Shown: in pieces, positions 1-7,206 of the stretch | Layout of the letters: each line of letters begins with the position of its first letter | How positions within the stretch are numbered: the first letter of the stretch is position 1 | Assembly (NCBI GenBank): GCA_018268675.1 | Contig: JAFDWB010000032.1 | Coordinates: forward strand, 1-64,000 | DNA length: 64,000 nt | Direction: 5' to 3' | From: Actinomycetota bacterium | GTDB lineage: Bacteria > Actinomycetota > Thermoleophilia > Solirubrobacterales > 70-9 | The notes under the pieces: generated by a model | Databases searched by the model: none | Seen by the model: only the letters and a program-made list of their open reading frames with translations | Told to the model about the DNA's origin: nothing | Made by a program: the position numbers and the translations under genes

Positions 1-50
1 CACCTGTCGCTGCAGCGTGTCCCGGACGTCTGAGGAAGGCGGGAGGAAGG

Positions 51-326
51 GTGACGGACCTCCCCTTCCCCGGCCGACCCCGGTCAGCTGTTCTTTTTGC
101 CGGACTGGTCGGCACAAGGAACAGCTGGAGGGAGGGGCGTCCCCCAGGCGACGGCGACGTGCCACTTCGGTGACGAAGCCGTGGCGCTCCCGTGAACCCC
201 TCGCGACCCTTCCTCCTCTCCCCGCACCCTCGGCCGTCTCGGCCACGGCCACAGCCCGCCCGGGCCGTGGCCGAGACGGCCGCGTCCCTTGCCCCATCGG
301 GCGCCAGCCGGCAAGCGCCCCGGCAC
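51..326 (+). repeat. Structured intergenic repeat element, copy A
   Basis: This non-coding stretch is homologous, in reverse complement, to 33036-33300. It contains a hairpin at 85-127 (arms CAGCTGTTC / GAACAGCTG, then an inner TGCCG / CGGCA stem). A second hairpin has a perfect 20-bp stem, CGGCCGTCTCGGCCACGGCC at 231-250 pairing with 263-282. A third potential stem near 299-322 contains GGCGCC. Mismatches in the 85-127 stem become a G-U wobble if the plus strand is the RNA. It ends about 150 bases before the permease start. I do not recognise a known RNA family; a structured RNA or a MITE/REP-type element are both possible. Confidence 0.6.
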
Positions 327-405
327 GAAGCTCGTGGGATCAGCCGCCTGGTAGCGGCGCGGCGCGCGCCTGCGGCAACACCGAAGCGGCGCTTGTAGTC
401 GCGTG

Positions 406-412
406 CGGATGG
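406..412 (+). promoter_or_regulatory. CGGATGG box upstream of the arginine deiminase operon
   Basis: CGGATGG followed by CGGGG lies about 70 bases before the permease start. The same 7-mer recurs upstream of several other genes in the first 30 kb (8901, 17934 on minus, 17973, 21491, 28918). I infer a shared promoter or activator site; the binding factor is unknown. Confidence 0.35.
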
Positions 413-477
413 CGGGGCCGGTCGATCCGCGGACGATCGTGACCGCAAACCCCGAAGTCGCAAGAGAGGAGTTCGTC

Positions 478-1923
478 ATGGCGCAGATCGCGGTCGAGGC
501 GGCCGCCCCCGAGAAGCCCAGGCTGAAGCGCAGCATGGGCGTCTGGATGGCGACGGCCCTGGTGATCGGAAACATGGTCGGGTCGGGGGTCTTCCTGCTG
601 CCGGCCTCGCTGGCCGGCGCCGCCGGCCCGATGTCGTTGGTCGGCTGGGTGTTCACCGGCGCCGGGGCGATGCTCCTCGCCTTCGTCTTCTCCCGGCTCG
701 GCCGGGCGATGCCGCGGACCGGCGGGCCCTACGCCTACGCACGGCGGGCCTTCGGCGACTTCATCGGCTTCCAGACCGCCTGGGGCTACTGGATCGCCGC
801 CTGGGCCGGCAACGCGGCGATCGCCGTCGCCTTCGTCGGCTATCTGGCGGTCTTCTGGCCGCAGGTGGGAACGAGCAACCTGCTCGGCGCCCTGGTCGGG
901 ATCGGCGTCATCTGGCTGCTCACCGCGGTCAACGTGATCGGCACGCGCGAGACCGGCATCGTCCAGATCGTCACCACGGTGCTGAAGTTCGTGCCGCTGG
1001 CGATCATCGGCGTGATCGGGCTCTTCTTCATCAAGGGCTCCAACCTCACCCCGTTCGCCCCGCACGGCACCTTCAGCGCCATCTCGGCCGCCGCGCCGCT
1101 GACGCTGTGGGCGTTCATCGGGCTCGAGTCGGCGACCGTCGCCGCGGGCGAGGTCCGCGACCCGGAGCGCAACATCCCGCGCGCCACCATCTACGGCACG
1201 CTGGCGACGACGATCGTCTACATCCTCGGCACCGTCGCGGTGATGGGCGTGATCCCGGCGACCGTGCTCGCCCACTCGACCAGCCCCTTCGCCGACGCCG
1301 CGGGGATCATGTTCGGCGGCAGCTGGAACAAGGTGATCGCGATCGTCGCCCTGATCTCCACCTTCGGCGCCCTGAACGGCTGGATCCTGCTGCAGGGGCG
1401 GGTGCCGCTGGCGGCCGCCGAAGACGGCCTCTTCCCGGAGCAGTTCGCCAAGGTCCACGGCAGGCGGGGCACGCCGGTGTTCGGCCTCGTCGTCTCCTCG
1501 GTCCTGGTGTCCGGGCTGATGCTGATGAACTACACGAAGGGCCTGGTCAGCGCCTTCACCTTCATCATCCTGCTGGCGACGCTGACCACCCTGGTCCCGT
1601 ACGCCTACTCGGCGGCGGCCCAGGTGCAGCTCTACTTCACCGAGCCCGACCTGTTCGAGGGCAAGCGCTTCATCCGCGACACGACGATCGCCGCGCTCGC
1701 CTTCGGCTACTCGGTCTGGGCGATCACCGGCTCCGGCAAGGACATCATCGCGAAGGGGTTCATCCTGCTGCTGGCGGGGATCCCGATCTACGTCGCGATG
1801 AAGTGGTGGCAGACCCGTCAGGCCGAGCGGGAGCGGGTCGCGCTCGAGGCGCCCTCGGCGGCGCCGCTCGCCGCCGGCACCCACGGCGGTCCGCTCGCCG
1901 CGATGAAAGGGGAGCGCAAATGA
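478..1923 (+). CDS. APC-superfamily amino acid antiporter (arginine/ornithine type)
   Basis: This 481-residue integral membrane transporter has about 12 hydrophobic segments. The first segment carries [15 protein letters not shown], which closely matches the AdiC/ArcD-type signature (GSGVFLLPA), and later stretches ([28 protein letters not shown]) also match that family. The following arcA and arcB genes suggest it exchanges external arginine for ornithine (or citrulline) during arginine fermentation; the exact substrates are inferred. I start at the ATG at 478 because GAGAGGAG lies six bases upstream. An in-frame ATG at 403 would add 25 polar residues and has no ribosome site. The stop overlaps the arcA start (ATGA), so translation is probably coupled. 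Confidence 0.9.
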   Translation: MAQIAVEAAAPEKPRLKRSMGVWMATALVIGNMVGSGVFLLPASLAGAAGPMSLVGWVFTGAGAMLLAFVFSRLGRAMPRTGGPYAYARRAFGDFIGFQTAWGYWIAAWAGNAAIAVAFVGYLAVFWPQVGTSNLLGALVGIGVIWLLTAVNVIGTRETGIVQIVTTVLKFVPLAIIGVIGLFFIKGSNLTPFAPHGTFSAISAAAPLTLWAFIGLESATVAAGEVRDPERNIPRATIYGTLATTIVYILGTVAVMGVIPATVLAHSTSPFADAAGIMFGGSWNKVIAIVALISTFGALNGWILLQGRVPLAAAEDGLFPEQFAKVHGRRGTPVFGLVVSSVLVSGLMLMNYTKGLVSAFTFIILLATLTTLVPYAYSAAAQVQLYFTEPDLFEGKRFIRDTTIAALAFGYSVWAITGSGKDIIAKGFILLLAGIPIYVAMKWWQTRQAERERVALEAPSAAPLAAGTHGGPLAAMKGERK

Positions 1924-3152
1924 GCGTCGACCTCCGCGCCGGCACCGCGACGCGGCTCGGCGTCCACTCCGAGGTCGGGACGCTGCGGCGGGTGATGCTG
2001 CACCGTCCCGACCTGGAGCTCCGCCGCCTCACCCCGGCCAACAAGGACGAGCTGCTGTTCGACGACGTCCTCTGGGTGAAGCGGGCCCGCCAGGAGCACG
2101 ACGCCTTCGCCGACGCCCTGGTCGAGCGCGGCGTCGAGGTCCTGTACCTCCACGAGCTGCTCGCCCAGACGTTGGCCGAGCCGGCTGCTCGCGCGGAGGT
2201 TCTCGCTGGCACCCTGGCCGGGGCGGGGCTCGGCACGCGGCTCGGACGGGCGGTCGGCGACTGGCTCGCCGAGGTCGACCCGGAGGAGCTGACGAGCAGG
2301 CTGATCGGCGGCATCACCTACGCGGAGCTCCCCTTCGCGAGCGACTCGCTGGTCGCCCAGGTGGCGCGCCGCGACGGCTTCGTCCTGCCGCCGCTGCCCA
2401 ACCACCTGTTCACCCGCGACACCTCGGCCTGGATCTACGGCGGCGTCACCGTCCACGCGATGGCGAAGCCGGCGCGCCGGCGCGAGGCGCTCCACCTCGC
2501 GGCGATCTACCGCCACCACCCGCTGTTCGCCGCCGAGCATCAGGTGTGGAGCGAGGATCTCGGCGGCCCGGCCAATTTCGAGGGCGGCGACATCCTGGTG
2601 ATCGGCAACGGCTGCGTGTTGATCGGGATGGGCGAGCGCTCCACCCCGGCGGGGGTCGAGCTGCTCGCCCACCGGCTCTTCGCGGCGGGCGCCGCGCGAC
2701 AGGTGATCGCGGTGGTGCTGCCCGCGCAGCGCTCCAGCATGCACCTCGACACGGTGATGACGATGGTCGACCGCGACGCCTTCACGGTCTACCCGGAGCT
2801 GCGCGACTCGATGGTCGGGTTCACCCTGACGCCCGCGGGCGACGGGGTGCGCGTGGCCCGCGAGGACGAGCTCTTCACCGCGATCGCGGCGGCGCTCGAG
2901 GTCGACTCGCTGCGCCTGTTCCCGACCGGCGGCGACAGCTTCGAGTCCCAGCGCGAGCAGTGGGACGACGGCAACAACGTCCTCGCCCTGGCGCCCGGCG
3001 TGGTGATGGCCTACGAGCGCAACGTCGACACCAACACCTGTCTGCGCCACGAGGGCATCGAGGTGATCACGATCGCCGGCTTCGAGCTCGGCCGCGGACG
3101 TGGCGGCCCCCGCTGCATGTCGTGTCCGATCGAGCGCGACGCGGTCTCGTGA
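1920..3152 (+). CDS. arcA: Arginine deiminase
   Basis: This cytoplasmic enzyme of 410 residues (the usual family length) hydrolyses arginine to citrulline and ammonia, the first step of the arginine deiminase pathway. Family motifs are intact: FTRDTS at residues 164-169, FEGGD at 220-224, HLDT at 275-278 (catalytic His and Asp), and the C-terminal CMSCPIERD, whose first Cys (residue 399) aligns with the nucleophile of characterised enzymes. The ATG overlaps the permease stop. The stop in turn overlaps the GTG of the ornithine carbamoyltransferase, giving a three-gene coupled operon. A much longer open frame starting upstream at 1107 is only a GC-rich shadow of the permease. Confidence 0.97.
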   Translation: MSVDLRAGTATRLGVHSEVGTLRRVMLHRPDLELRRLTPANKDELLFDDVLWVKRARQEHDAFADALVERGVEVLYLHELLAQTLAEPAARAEVLAGTLAGAGLGTRLGRAVGDWLAEVDPEELTSRLIGGITYAELPFASDSLVAQVARRDGFVLPPLPNHLFTRDTSAWIYGGVTVHAMAKPARRREALHLAAIYRHHPLFAAEHQVWSEDLGGPANFEGGDILVIGNGCVLIGMGERSTPAGVELLAHRLFAAGAARQVIAVVLPAQRSSMHLDTVMTMVDRDAFTVYPELRDSMVGFTLTPAGDGVRVAREDELFTAIAAALEVDSLRLFPTGGDSFESQREQWDDGNNVLALAPGVVMAYERNVDTNTCLRHEGIEVITIAGFELGRGRGGPRCMSCPIERDAVS

Positions 3153-4087
3153 GCGCGCCGAGCGACTTCCTGCGGATCGCCGACCTCGACCGCGAGGGGC
3201 TCGACGGGCTGCTCGACCTCGCCGCAGGCATGAAGGAGCGCCCGACGGCGATGCTGGGCGAGCGCCGCGGCAAGACCGTCGGCTGCTACTTCAACAAGCC
3301 CTCGACCCGCACCAGGGTCTCCTTCGAGGCGGCCGCGAACCGGCTCGGGATGCTGCCGATCATGCTGCGCCCCGACGAGCTGCAGCTCGGCCGCGGCGAG
3401 CCGATCGCCGACACCGCCCGCGTCCTCTCCTCGTTCGTCGAGGCGATCGTCGTGCGGACCTTCGCCCAGGCGGACCTCGAGGAGATGGCGGCGGTCGCCG
3501 ACGTGCCGGTCGTGAACGCGCTGACCGACGAGCACCACCCCTGCCAGGCGCTGGCCGACCTGCTGACCCTGCGGGAGCGCTTCGGCGCGCTCGCCGGGCT
3601 GCGGCTCGCCTACGTCGGCGACGGCAACAACGTCGCCCACTCGCTGATCGAGGCCGGGGCGCTGGCCGGGATGCACATCTCCCTCGCCTGCCCGACGGGC
3701 TACGAGCCGGACCCCGAGATCGTCGCCGCGGCCGAGGCCCGCGCCGCCGTCGCGGAGGGCTCGGTGCGCGTCACCGACGATCCCGCCGCCGCGGTCGAGC
3801 TCGCCGACGCCGTCTACACCGACGTCTGGGTCTCGATGGGCGAGGACGCCGAGCGCGAGCGGCGCCTGCGCGACCTGGAGCCCTACCGGGTCGACGAGGC
3901 GCTGATGGCGGGAGCCGCGCCGCGCGCCGTCTTCATGCACTGTCTTCCCGCCCACCGCGGCGAGGAGGTCACCGCGACGGTGATCGACGGCCCCGCCTCG
4001 GTGGTGTTCGCCCAGGCGGCCAACCGCCTGCCGACCGAGCAGGCGGTGCTGGCGACCCTGGTCGACCCCGCGGCGACCGCCGCCTGA
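3149..4087 (+). CDS. arcB: Ornithine carbamoyltransferase (catabolic context)
   Basis: The 312-residue protein interconverts citrulline plus phosphate with ornithine plus carbamoyl phosphate. The carbamoyl-phosphate loop STRTR is at residues 52-56, HPCQ at 130-133, and the ornithine-binding Cys motif [11 protein letters not shown] lies near residue 270. The GTG start overlaps the arcA TGA (GTGA). Sequence alone cannot separate anabolic ArgF from catabolic ArcB. The operon position after arcA, and a carbamate kinase 1.4 kb downstream on the other strand, argue for the catabolic role. The paired enzymes would pass carbamoyl phosphate to carbamate kinase to make ATP. Confidence 0.95.
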   Translation: MSAPSDFLRIADLDREGLDGLLDLAAGMKERPTAMLGERRGKTVGCYFNKPSTRTRVSFEAAANRLGMLPIMLRPDELQLGRGEPIADTARVLSSFVEAIVVRTFAQADLEEMAAVADVPVVNALTDEHHPCQALADLLTLRERFGALAGLRLAYVGDGNNVAHSLIEAGALAGMHISLACPTGYEPDPEIVAAAEARAAVAEGSVRVTDDPAAAVELADAVYTDVWVSMGEDAERERRLRDLEPYRVDEALMAGAAPRAVFMHCLPAHRGEEVTATVIDGPASVVFAQAANRLPTEQAVLATLVDPAATAA

Positions 4088-4127
4088 GCGGACCCAGGTC
4101 CCCGGCCGGGCACCTCTTCACAGATAC

Positions 4128-4143
4128 ATCAATTTGAATTGAT
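4128..4143 (+). promoter_or_regulatory. ArsR-type operator
   Basis: ATCAATTTGAATTGAT is a perfect inverted repeat with 7-bp arms, preceded by ATAC. It matches the ATCAA-N6-TTGAT layout known for ArsR-family operators. It ends 15 bases before the GTG of the ArsR-ArsC gene and is AT-rich in an otherwise GC-rich context, so it probably overlaps the promoter and mediates autorepression. Confidence 0.75.
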
Positions 4144-4158
4144 GCTATTTTCGGACTC

Positions 4159-4956
4159 GTGGCCACGGCCAGACCGACCACCCCGGCGGCCCCGCCGAGC
4201 TTCCTGAGCCTCGCCGCCGACCCGCTGCGCTGGCGGTTGCTGATCGCCCTGGCGCACGGGGACCTGCGGGTCCGCGAGCTCGCCGCGCTCGTCGATCGGC
4301 CGCAGAGCCTCGTCTCCTACCACCTGTCAAAGCTGAGTGCCGCGGGGGTCCTCACCCGGCGGAAGAGCAGCGCCGACGGGCGCGATTCCTACTACGCCCT
4401 CGATCTCGCCCGTTGCGGCGACCTGCTGGCGGCGAGCGCCGGGGGGTTGCATCCCGGCCTGCGCCTCGCCGTCCCGCCCCGCGGCCCTCGCGCGGACGGC
4501 GGGCCGATCCGCGGCCGGGTGCTCTTTCTCTGCACCGGCAACAGCGGCCGCTCGCAGATCGCCGAGGCGCTGGCCGCCGACCTCAGCGGCGGCACCGTCG
4601 AGGCGCGCAGCGCCGGCAGCGATCCGAAGCCGCTCCATCCGCTCGCGGTGCGGGTGATGGGCGAGCGCGGGATCGACATCGCCGGCCGACGCTCGAAGCA
4701 CCTCGACGAGTTCGCCGGCGAGCGCTTCGACTTCGTGGTCACCCTCTGCGACCGCGTGCGCGAGGTCTGCCCCGAGTTCCCCGGCGAGCCCGACACGATC
4801 CACTGGAGCATCCCCGACCCGGCGCGGGAGGGCCGCACGAGCCGACAGTCCCTGCGCGCCTTCGAGCGGACCGCCGCGGAGCTGGCGGTCCGCATCCCCT
4901 ATCTGCTCGACCTGATCGGGTCGGCAGCATCAACCCCAGGAGGTGACCGGAGATGA
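4159..4956 (+). CDS. ArsR-ArsC fusion: arsenic-responsive repressor fused to arsenate reductase
   Basis: The 265-residue protein has two parts. Residues about 10-85 form an ArsR-family winged helix (DPLRWRLLIAL, then PQSLVSYHLSKLSAAGVL as the recognition region). Residues about 119-255 form a low-molecular-weight phosphatase-type arsenate reductase with the P-loop CTGNSGR (nucleophile Cys125), the relay pair in LCDRVREVCP, and the acid loop DPAREG. This cysteine layout is that of thioredoxin-coupled arsenate reductases. The GTG start is only 15 bases from the operator and no ribosome site is visible, so the mRNA may be leaderless. No arsenite exporter is adjacent. The stop overlaps the start of the following VOC gene. 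Confidence 0.9.
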   Translation: MATARPTTPAAPPSFLSLAADPLRWRLLIALAHGDLRVRELAALVDRPQSLVSYHLSKLSAAGVLTRRKSSADGRDSYYALDLARCGDLLAASAGGLHPGLRLAVPPRGPRADGGPIRGRVLFLCTGNSGRSQIAEALAADLSGGTVEARSAGSDPKPLHPLAVRVMGERGIDIAGRRSKHLDEFAGERFDFVVTLCDRVREVCPEFPGEPDTIHWSIPDPAREGRTSRQSLRAFERTAAELAVRIPYLLDLIGSAASTPGGDRR

Positions 4957-5342
4957 CCGACCAGGACCTGGTCAGCATCCGCTACATCGTCGACGACGTG
5001 GAGAAATCGATCGACTTCTACGCCGAGCTGTTCGGATTCGAGCTGCGCTTCAGCGCCGCCCCGGCCTTCGCCGAGGTCGTGCGCGGCAACCTGCGCCTGC
5101 TGCTCAGCGGGCCGCTGAGCTCCGCCGGCCGGCCGCTCCCCGACGGCCGCACGCCAGAGCCGGGCGGCTGGAACCGCATCCACTTCGTCGTCGAGGAGAT
5201 CGACGCCGAGGTCGAGCGCCTGCGCGCCGCCGGCGCCGGCTTCCGCAGCGACGTCATCAGCGGCCCCGGCGGCCGCCAGATCGTCCTCGATGACCCGTCC
5301 GGCAACCCGATCGAGCTCTTCGAGCCCGCGGCGGCGGAGTAG
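4953..5342 (+). CDS. VOC (glyoxalase/dioxygenase) fold protein
   Basis: The 129-residue protein has the repeated beta-alpha-beta-beta-beta pattern of the vicinal oxygen chelate family. The first module starts at SIRYIVDDVEKSIDFYAEL. The second contains IHFVVEEIDAEVERLRAAG and ends DPSGNPIELFEP, whose Glu is the usual metal ligand. The His expected in the first strand is missing, so metal binding may be partial. A strong ribosome site (AGGAGGTG) precedes the ATG, which overlaps the ArsR-ArsC stop, so it is probably co-expressed under ArsR control. It has no cysteine and so lacks the thiols of the C-As lyase ArsI; its function in arsenic response is unknown. Confidence 0.75.
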   Translation: MTDQDLVSIRYIVDDVEKSIDFYAELFGFELRFSAAPAFAEVVRGNLRLLLSGPLSSAGRPLPDGRTPEPGGWNRIHFVVEEIDAEVERLRAAGAGFRSDVISGPGGRQIVLDDPSGNPIELFEPAAAE

Positions 5343-5354
5343 GACGGAAAGGAT

Positions 5355-5394
5355 GGGGCGCCCGCAAGCTGGCGCCCGAAGGAGAAGGGACGCG
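5355..5394. repeat. Partial module of the structured intergenic repeat
   Basis: GGGGCGC, then GCTGGCGCCCGA, then AAGGGACGCG match the end of copy A (reverse complement of about 281-322) and the start of copy B (33036-33075). The module forms a hairpin with 7-bp arms GGGCGCC / GGCGCCC. The rest of the gap (to 5539) is not clearly related to the full copies. Confidence 0.45.
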
Positions 5395-5441
5395 TCCCGG
5401 TCCCTCCCGTCTTCCTCATTGGTCAGAAAGACGCGTCGAAT

Positions 5442-5466
5442 ATTGGGGCGCTCAGGGCGGCCCAAT
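5442..5466. terminator. Hairpin between convergent genes
   Basis: ATTGGG and CCCAAT arms, extended inward by CGC/GCG pairs after one G-G mismatch, form a stem-loop. It lies between the convergent VOC gene and carbamate kinase. It could serve as a bidirectional terminator; no U-tract follows. Confidence 0.35.
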
Positions 5467-5539
5467 GTGCGGCGCGCTTCCCGGGGGCTCCGATTTCGGC
5501 CTCCCGAGGGCCCGGAACCCCCGCCGTCCCTCCCCGCCC

Positions 5540-6460
5540 TCAACGAGCCCCCGCCGCCACCGGCCCGACCCGCGTCCCGGCTTCGCCGCGCACGATCGCG
5601 GCGGCGTCGGCGAGGGCGCCGATCGCGGCGATGCGGCCGGTGGCGTCGACGAAGCGGCAGGCGGCGTCGACCTTGGGGCCCATCGAGCCGGCGGCGAAGG
5701 TCATGGTGCGGAGCTGATCGGCCTCGGCCTCGCGCAGGGGGCGGTCGTGGTCGGTCCCCCACGCGAGGTGGACGGCGTCGACGTCGGTGAGCATCAGGAG
5801 CAGGTCGGCGTCGAGGCGGCGCGCGAGGAGGGCGGCGGTGAGGTCCTTGTCGACGACGCCCTCGACGCCGCGCAGGCGGCCGTCGGCGCCGAGGGTCACG
5901 GGGATCCCGCCGCCGCCGGCGCAGATCACGAGGACGCCGGCGTCGATCAGGAGGCGGAGCGGGCGCAGCTCGGAGATCGCGCGGGGCTCGGGCGAGGGGA
6001 CCACGCGGCGGTAGCGGTCGCCGTCGCGGCCGAGCACCCAGCCGCGCTCGGCGCGCAGACGGGCCGCCTCGGCGGCGGAGTAGACCGGGCCGATCGGCTT
6101 GGTCGGGTCCTCGAAGGCCGGGTCGTCGGGATCGACGACGGTCTCGGTCAGCACCGTCACCACCTCCCGGCCCGGCATCAGGTTGCGCAGCGCCAGCTCG
6201 AGCAGGTGGCCGACCATCCCCTCGCTCTCGGCGCCGAGGACGTCGAGCGGATACGGGGCGACGCTGCGGTAGCTCTCGCTCTGCAGCGCCAGCAGCCCGA
6301 CCTGGGGACCGTTGCCGTGGGTGACGACGAGCTCGTGGTCGGCGGCCAGCTCCGCCAGCCCGACGGCCGCGGCCTCGACGTTGCGCCGCTGGGTGGCCGC
6401 GTCGGCCGGCTGGCCGCGGCGAAGCAGGGCGTTGCCACCGAGGGCGACGAGAATTCTCAT
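5540..6460 (-). CDS. arcC: Carbamate kinase
   Basis: The 306-residue enzyme (normal length) transfers phosphate from carbamoyl phosphate to ADP, the ATP-yielding last step of the arginine deiminase pathway. It shows the N-terminal LVALGGNALL, VTHGNGPQVGLL near residue 50, GGGGIPV, the DKDLTAALLA segment, LLMLTDVD and GSMGPKVDAA of the amino acid kinase family. I start at MRILVALGGNALL (6460); an upstream in-frame ATG at 6565 would add an Arg-rich, non-homologous leader that overlaps the divergent response regulator. It lies apart from arcAB on the opposite strand and is divergent from the regulator gene at 6553. Confidence 0.95.
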   Translation of the reverse strand: MRILVALGGNALLRRGQPADAATQRRNVEAAAVGLAELAADHELVVTHGNGPQVGLLALQSESYRSVAPYPLDVLGAESEGMVGHLLELALRNLMPGREVVTVLTETVVDPDDPAFEDPTKPIGPVYSAAEAARLRAERGWVLGRDGDRYRRVVPSPEPRAISELRPLRLLIDAGVLVICAGGGGIPVTLGADGRLRGVEGVVDKDLTAALLARRLDADLLLMLTDVDAVHLAWGTDHDRPLREAEADQLRTMTFAAGSMGPKVDAACRFVDATGRIAAIGALADAAAIVRGEAGTRVGPVAAGAR

Positions 6461-6552
6461 GCCGCGATGCTCTCGCCGGCGGCGGCGGGCGCCATCGGTT
6501 CTCCCCCACATCGGAAGGTGCGGCGGGGCGCCCGCGCCGGCAGACTGACAGC

Positions 6553-7206
6553 GTGAGCGCCGCACCCGAGATCACCATCGTCCTCGCCGACGACCACAAC
6601 GTGATCCGCGCCGGCCTGCGGGCGATGCTGGAAGCCGAGCCCGACCTGCGGGTGATCGGCGAGGCCGCCGACGCCGCCGCGGCGGCGAAGCTGGTCGAGG
6701 ACCGCCTCCCCGCCGTGCTCGTGCTCGACCTGCAGATGCCCGGTGCCGAGCCGCGTGCCGACGTCCCCCGCCTGCGCGAGACCGCGCCGGACACGGCGAT
6801 CGTCATCCTCACCATGCAGAGCGACCCGCGCGCGGCGCGCGACCTGATGCGGGCCGGGGCGGCGGGCTTCGTCCTCAAGCAGGCCGCCGAGCGCAACCTC
6901 GGCGACGCGATCCGCACGGCGGCCGCCGGCGGCTCCTACGTCGACCCGCAGCTCGGCGGCGAGATGGCGAAGCTCGAGGCCGACCCGCTCGACGACCTCA
7001 GCGAGCGCGAGCTGGAGCTGCTGCGCCTCGTCGCTCTCGGCCACACCAACCGCGAGATCGGCGAACAGCTCTTCCTCAGCGTCCGCGCGATCGAGGTCAA
7101 CCGCGCCAAGCTGCTGGAGAAGATCGGGGTCGATTCCCGCCCCGAGCTGGTCCGCTTCGCGATCGCCAACCGCGTGATCGAGCCCTCAGCGCCCCCGCAG
7201 GGGTAG
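6553..7206 (+). CDS. NarL/LuxR-family response regulator (DevR-like)
   Basis: The 217-residue protein has a receiver domain (acidic pair DD at 13-14, phospho-acceptor Asp59 in VLVLDLQMPG, Lys in FVLKQA) and a C-terminal LuxR-type helix-turn-helix (LSERELELLRLVALGHTNREIGEQLF) at about 150-200. It probably pairs with the convergent sensor kinase at 7186-8871, whose 3' end overlaps its own by 21 bases. In a setting of arginine fermentation, phosphoketolase and universal stress proteins it resembles the DosR/DevR dormancy regulator. That role is inferred from context. The start is a GTG. Confidence 0.88.
   Translation: MSAAPEITIVLADDHNVIRAGLRAMLEAEPDLRVIGEAADAAAAAKLVEDRLPAVLVLDLQMPGAEPRADVPRLRETAPDTAIVILTMQSDPRAARDLMRAGAAGFVLKQAAERNLGDAIRTAAAGGSYVDPQLGGEMAKLEADPLDDLSERELELLRLVALGHTNREIGEQLFLSVRAIEVNRAKLLEKIGVDSRPELVRFAIANRVIEPSAPPQG

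Noticed and set aside
17-656. Open frames on both strands at the left edge
   Set aside because: They are Arg/Pro/Gly-rich, cross the hairpins of the repeat element and are not shared with copy B, so they look like GC-rich chance frames.
1107-1919. Long upstream extension of arcA
   Set aside because: It is an out-of-frame reading of the permease gene with low-complexity Arg/Ala sequence; the coupled ATG at 1920 is the proper start.
4953-5342. VOC gene as ArsI C-As lyase
   Set aside because: The protein contains no cysteine, whereas ArsI needs a cysteine pair to bind arsenic.
5465-6556. 363-residue plus-strand frame opposite carbamate kinase
   Set aside because: It is the antisense shadow of a gene with complete carbamate kinase motifs.
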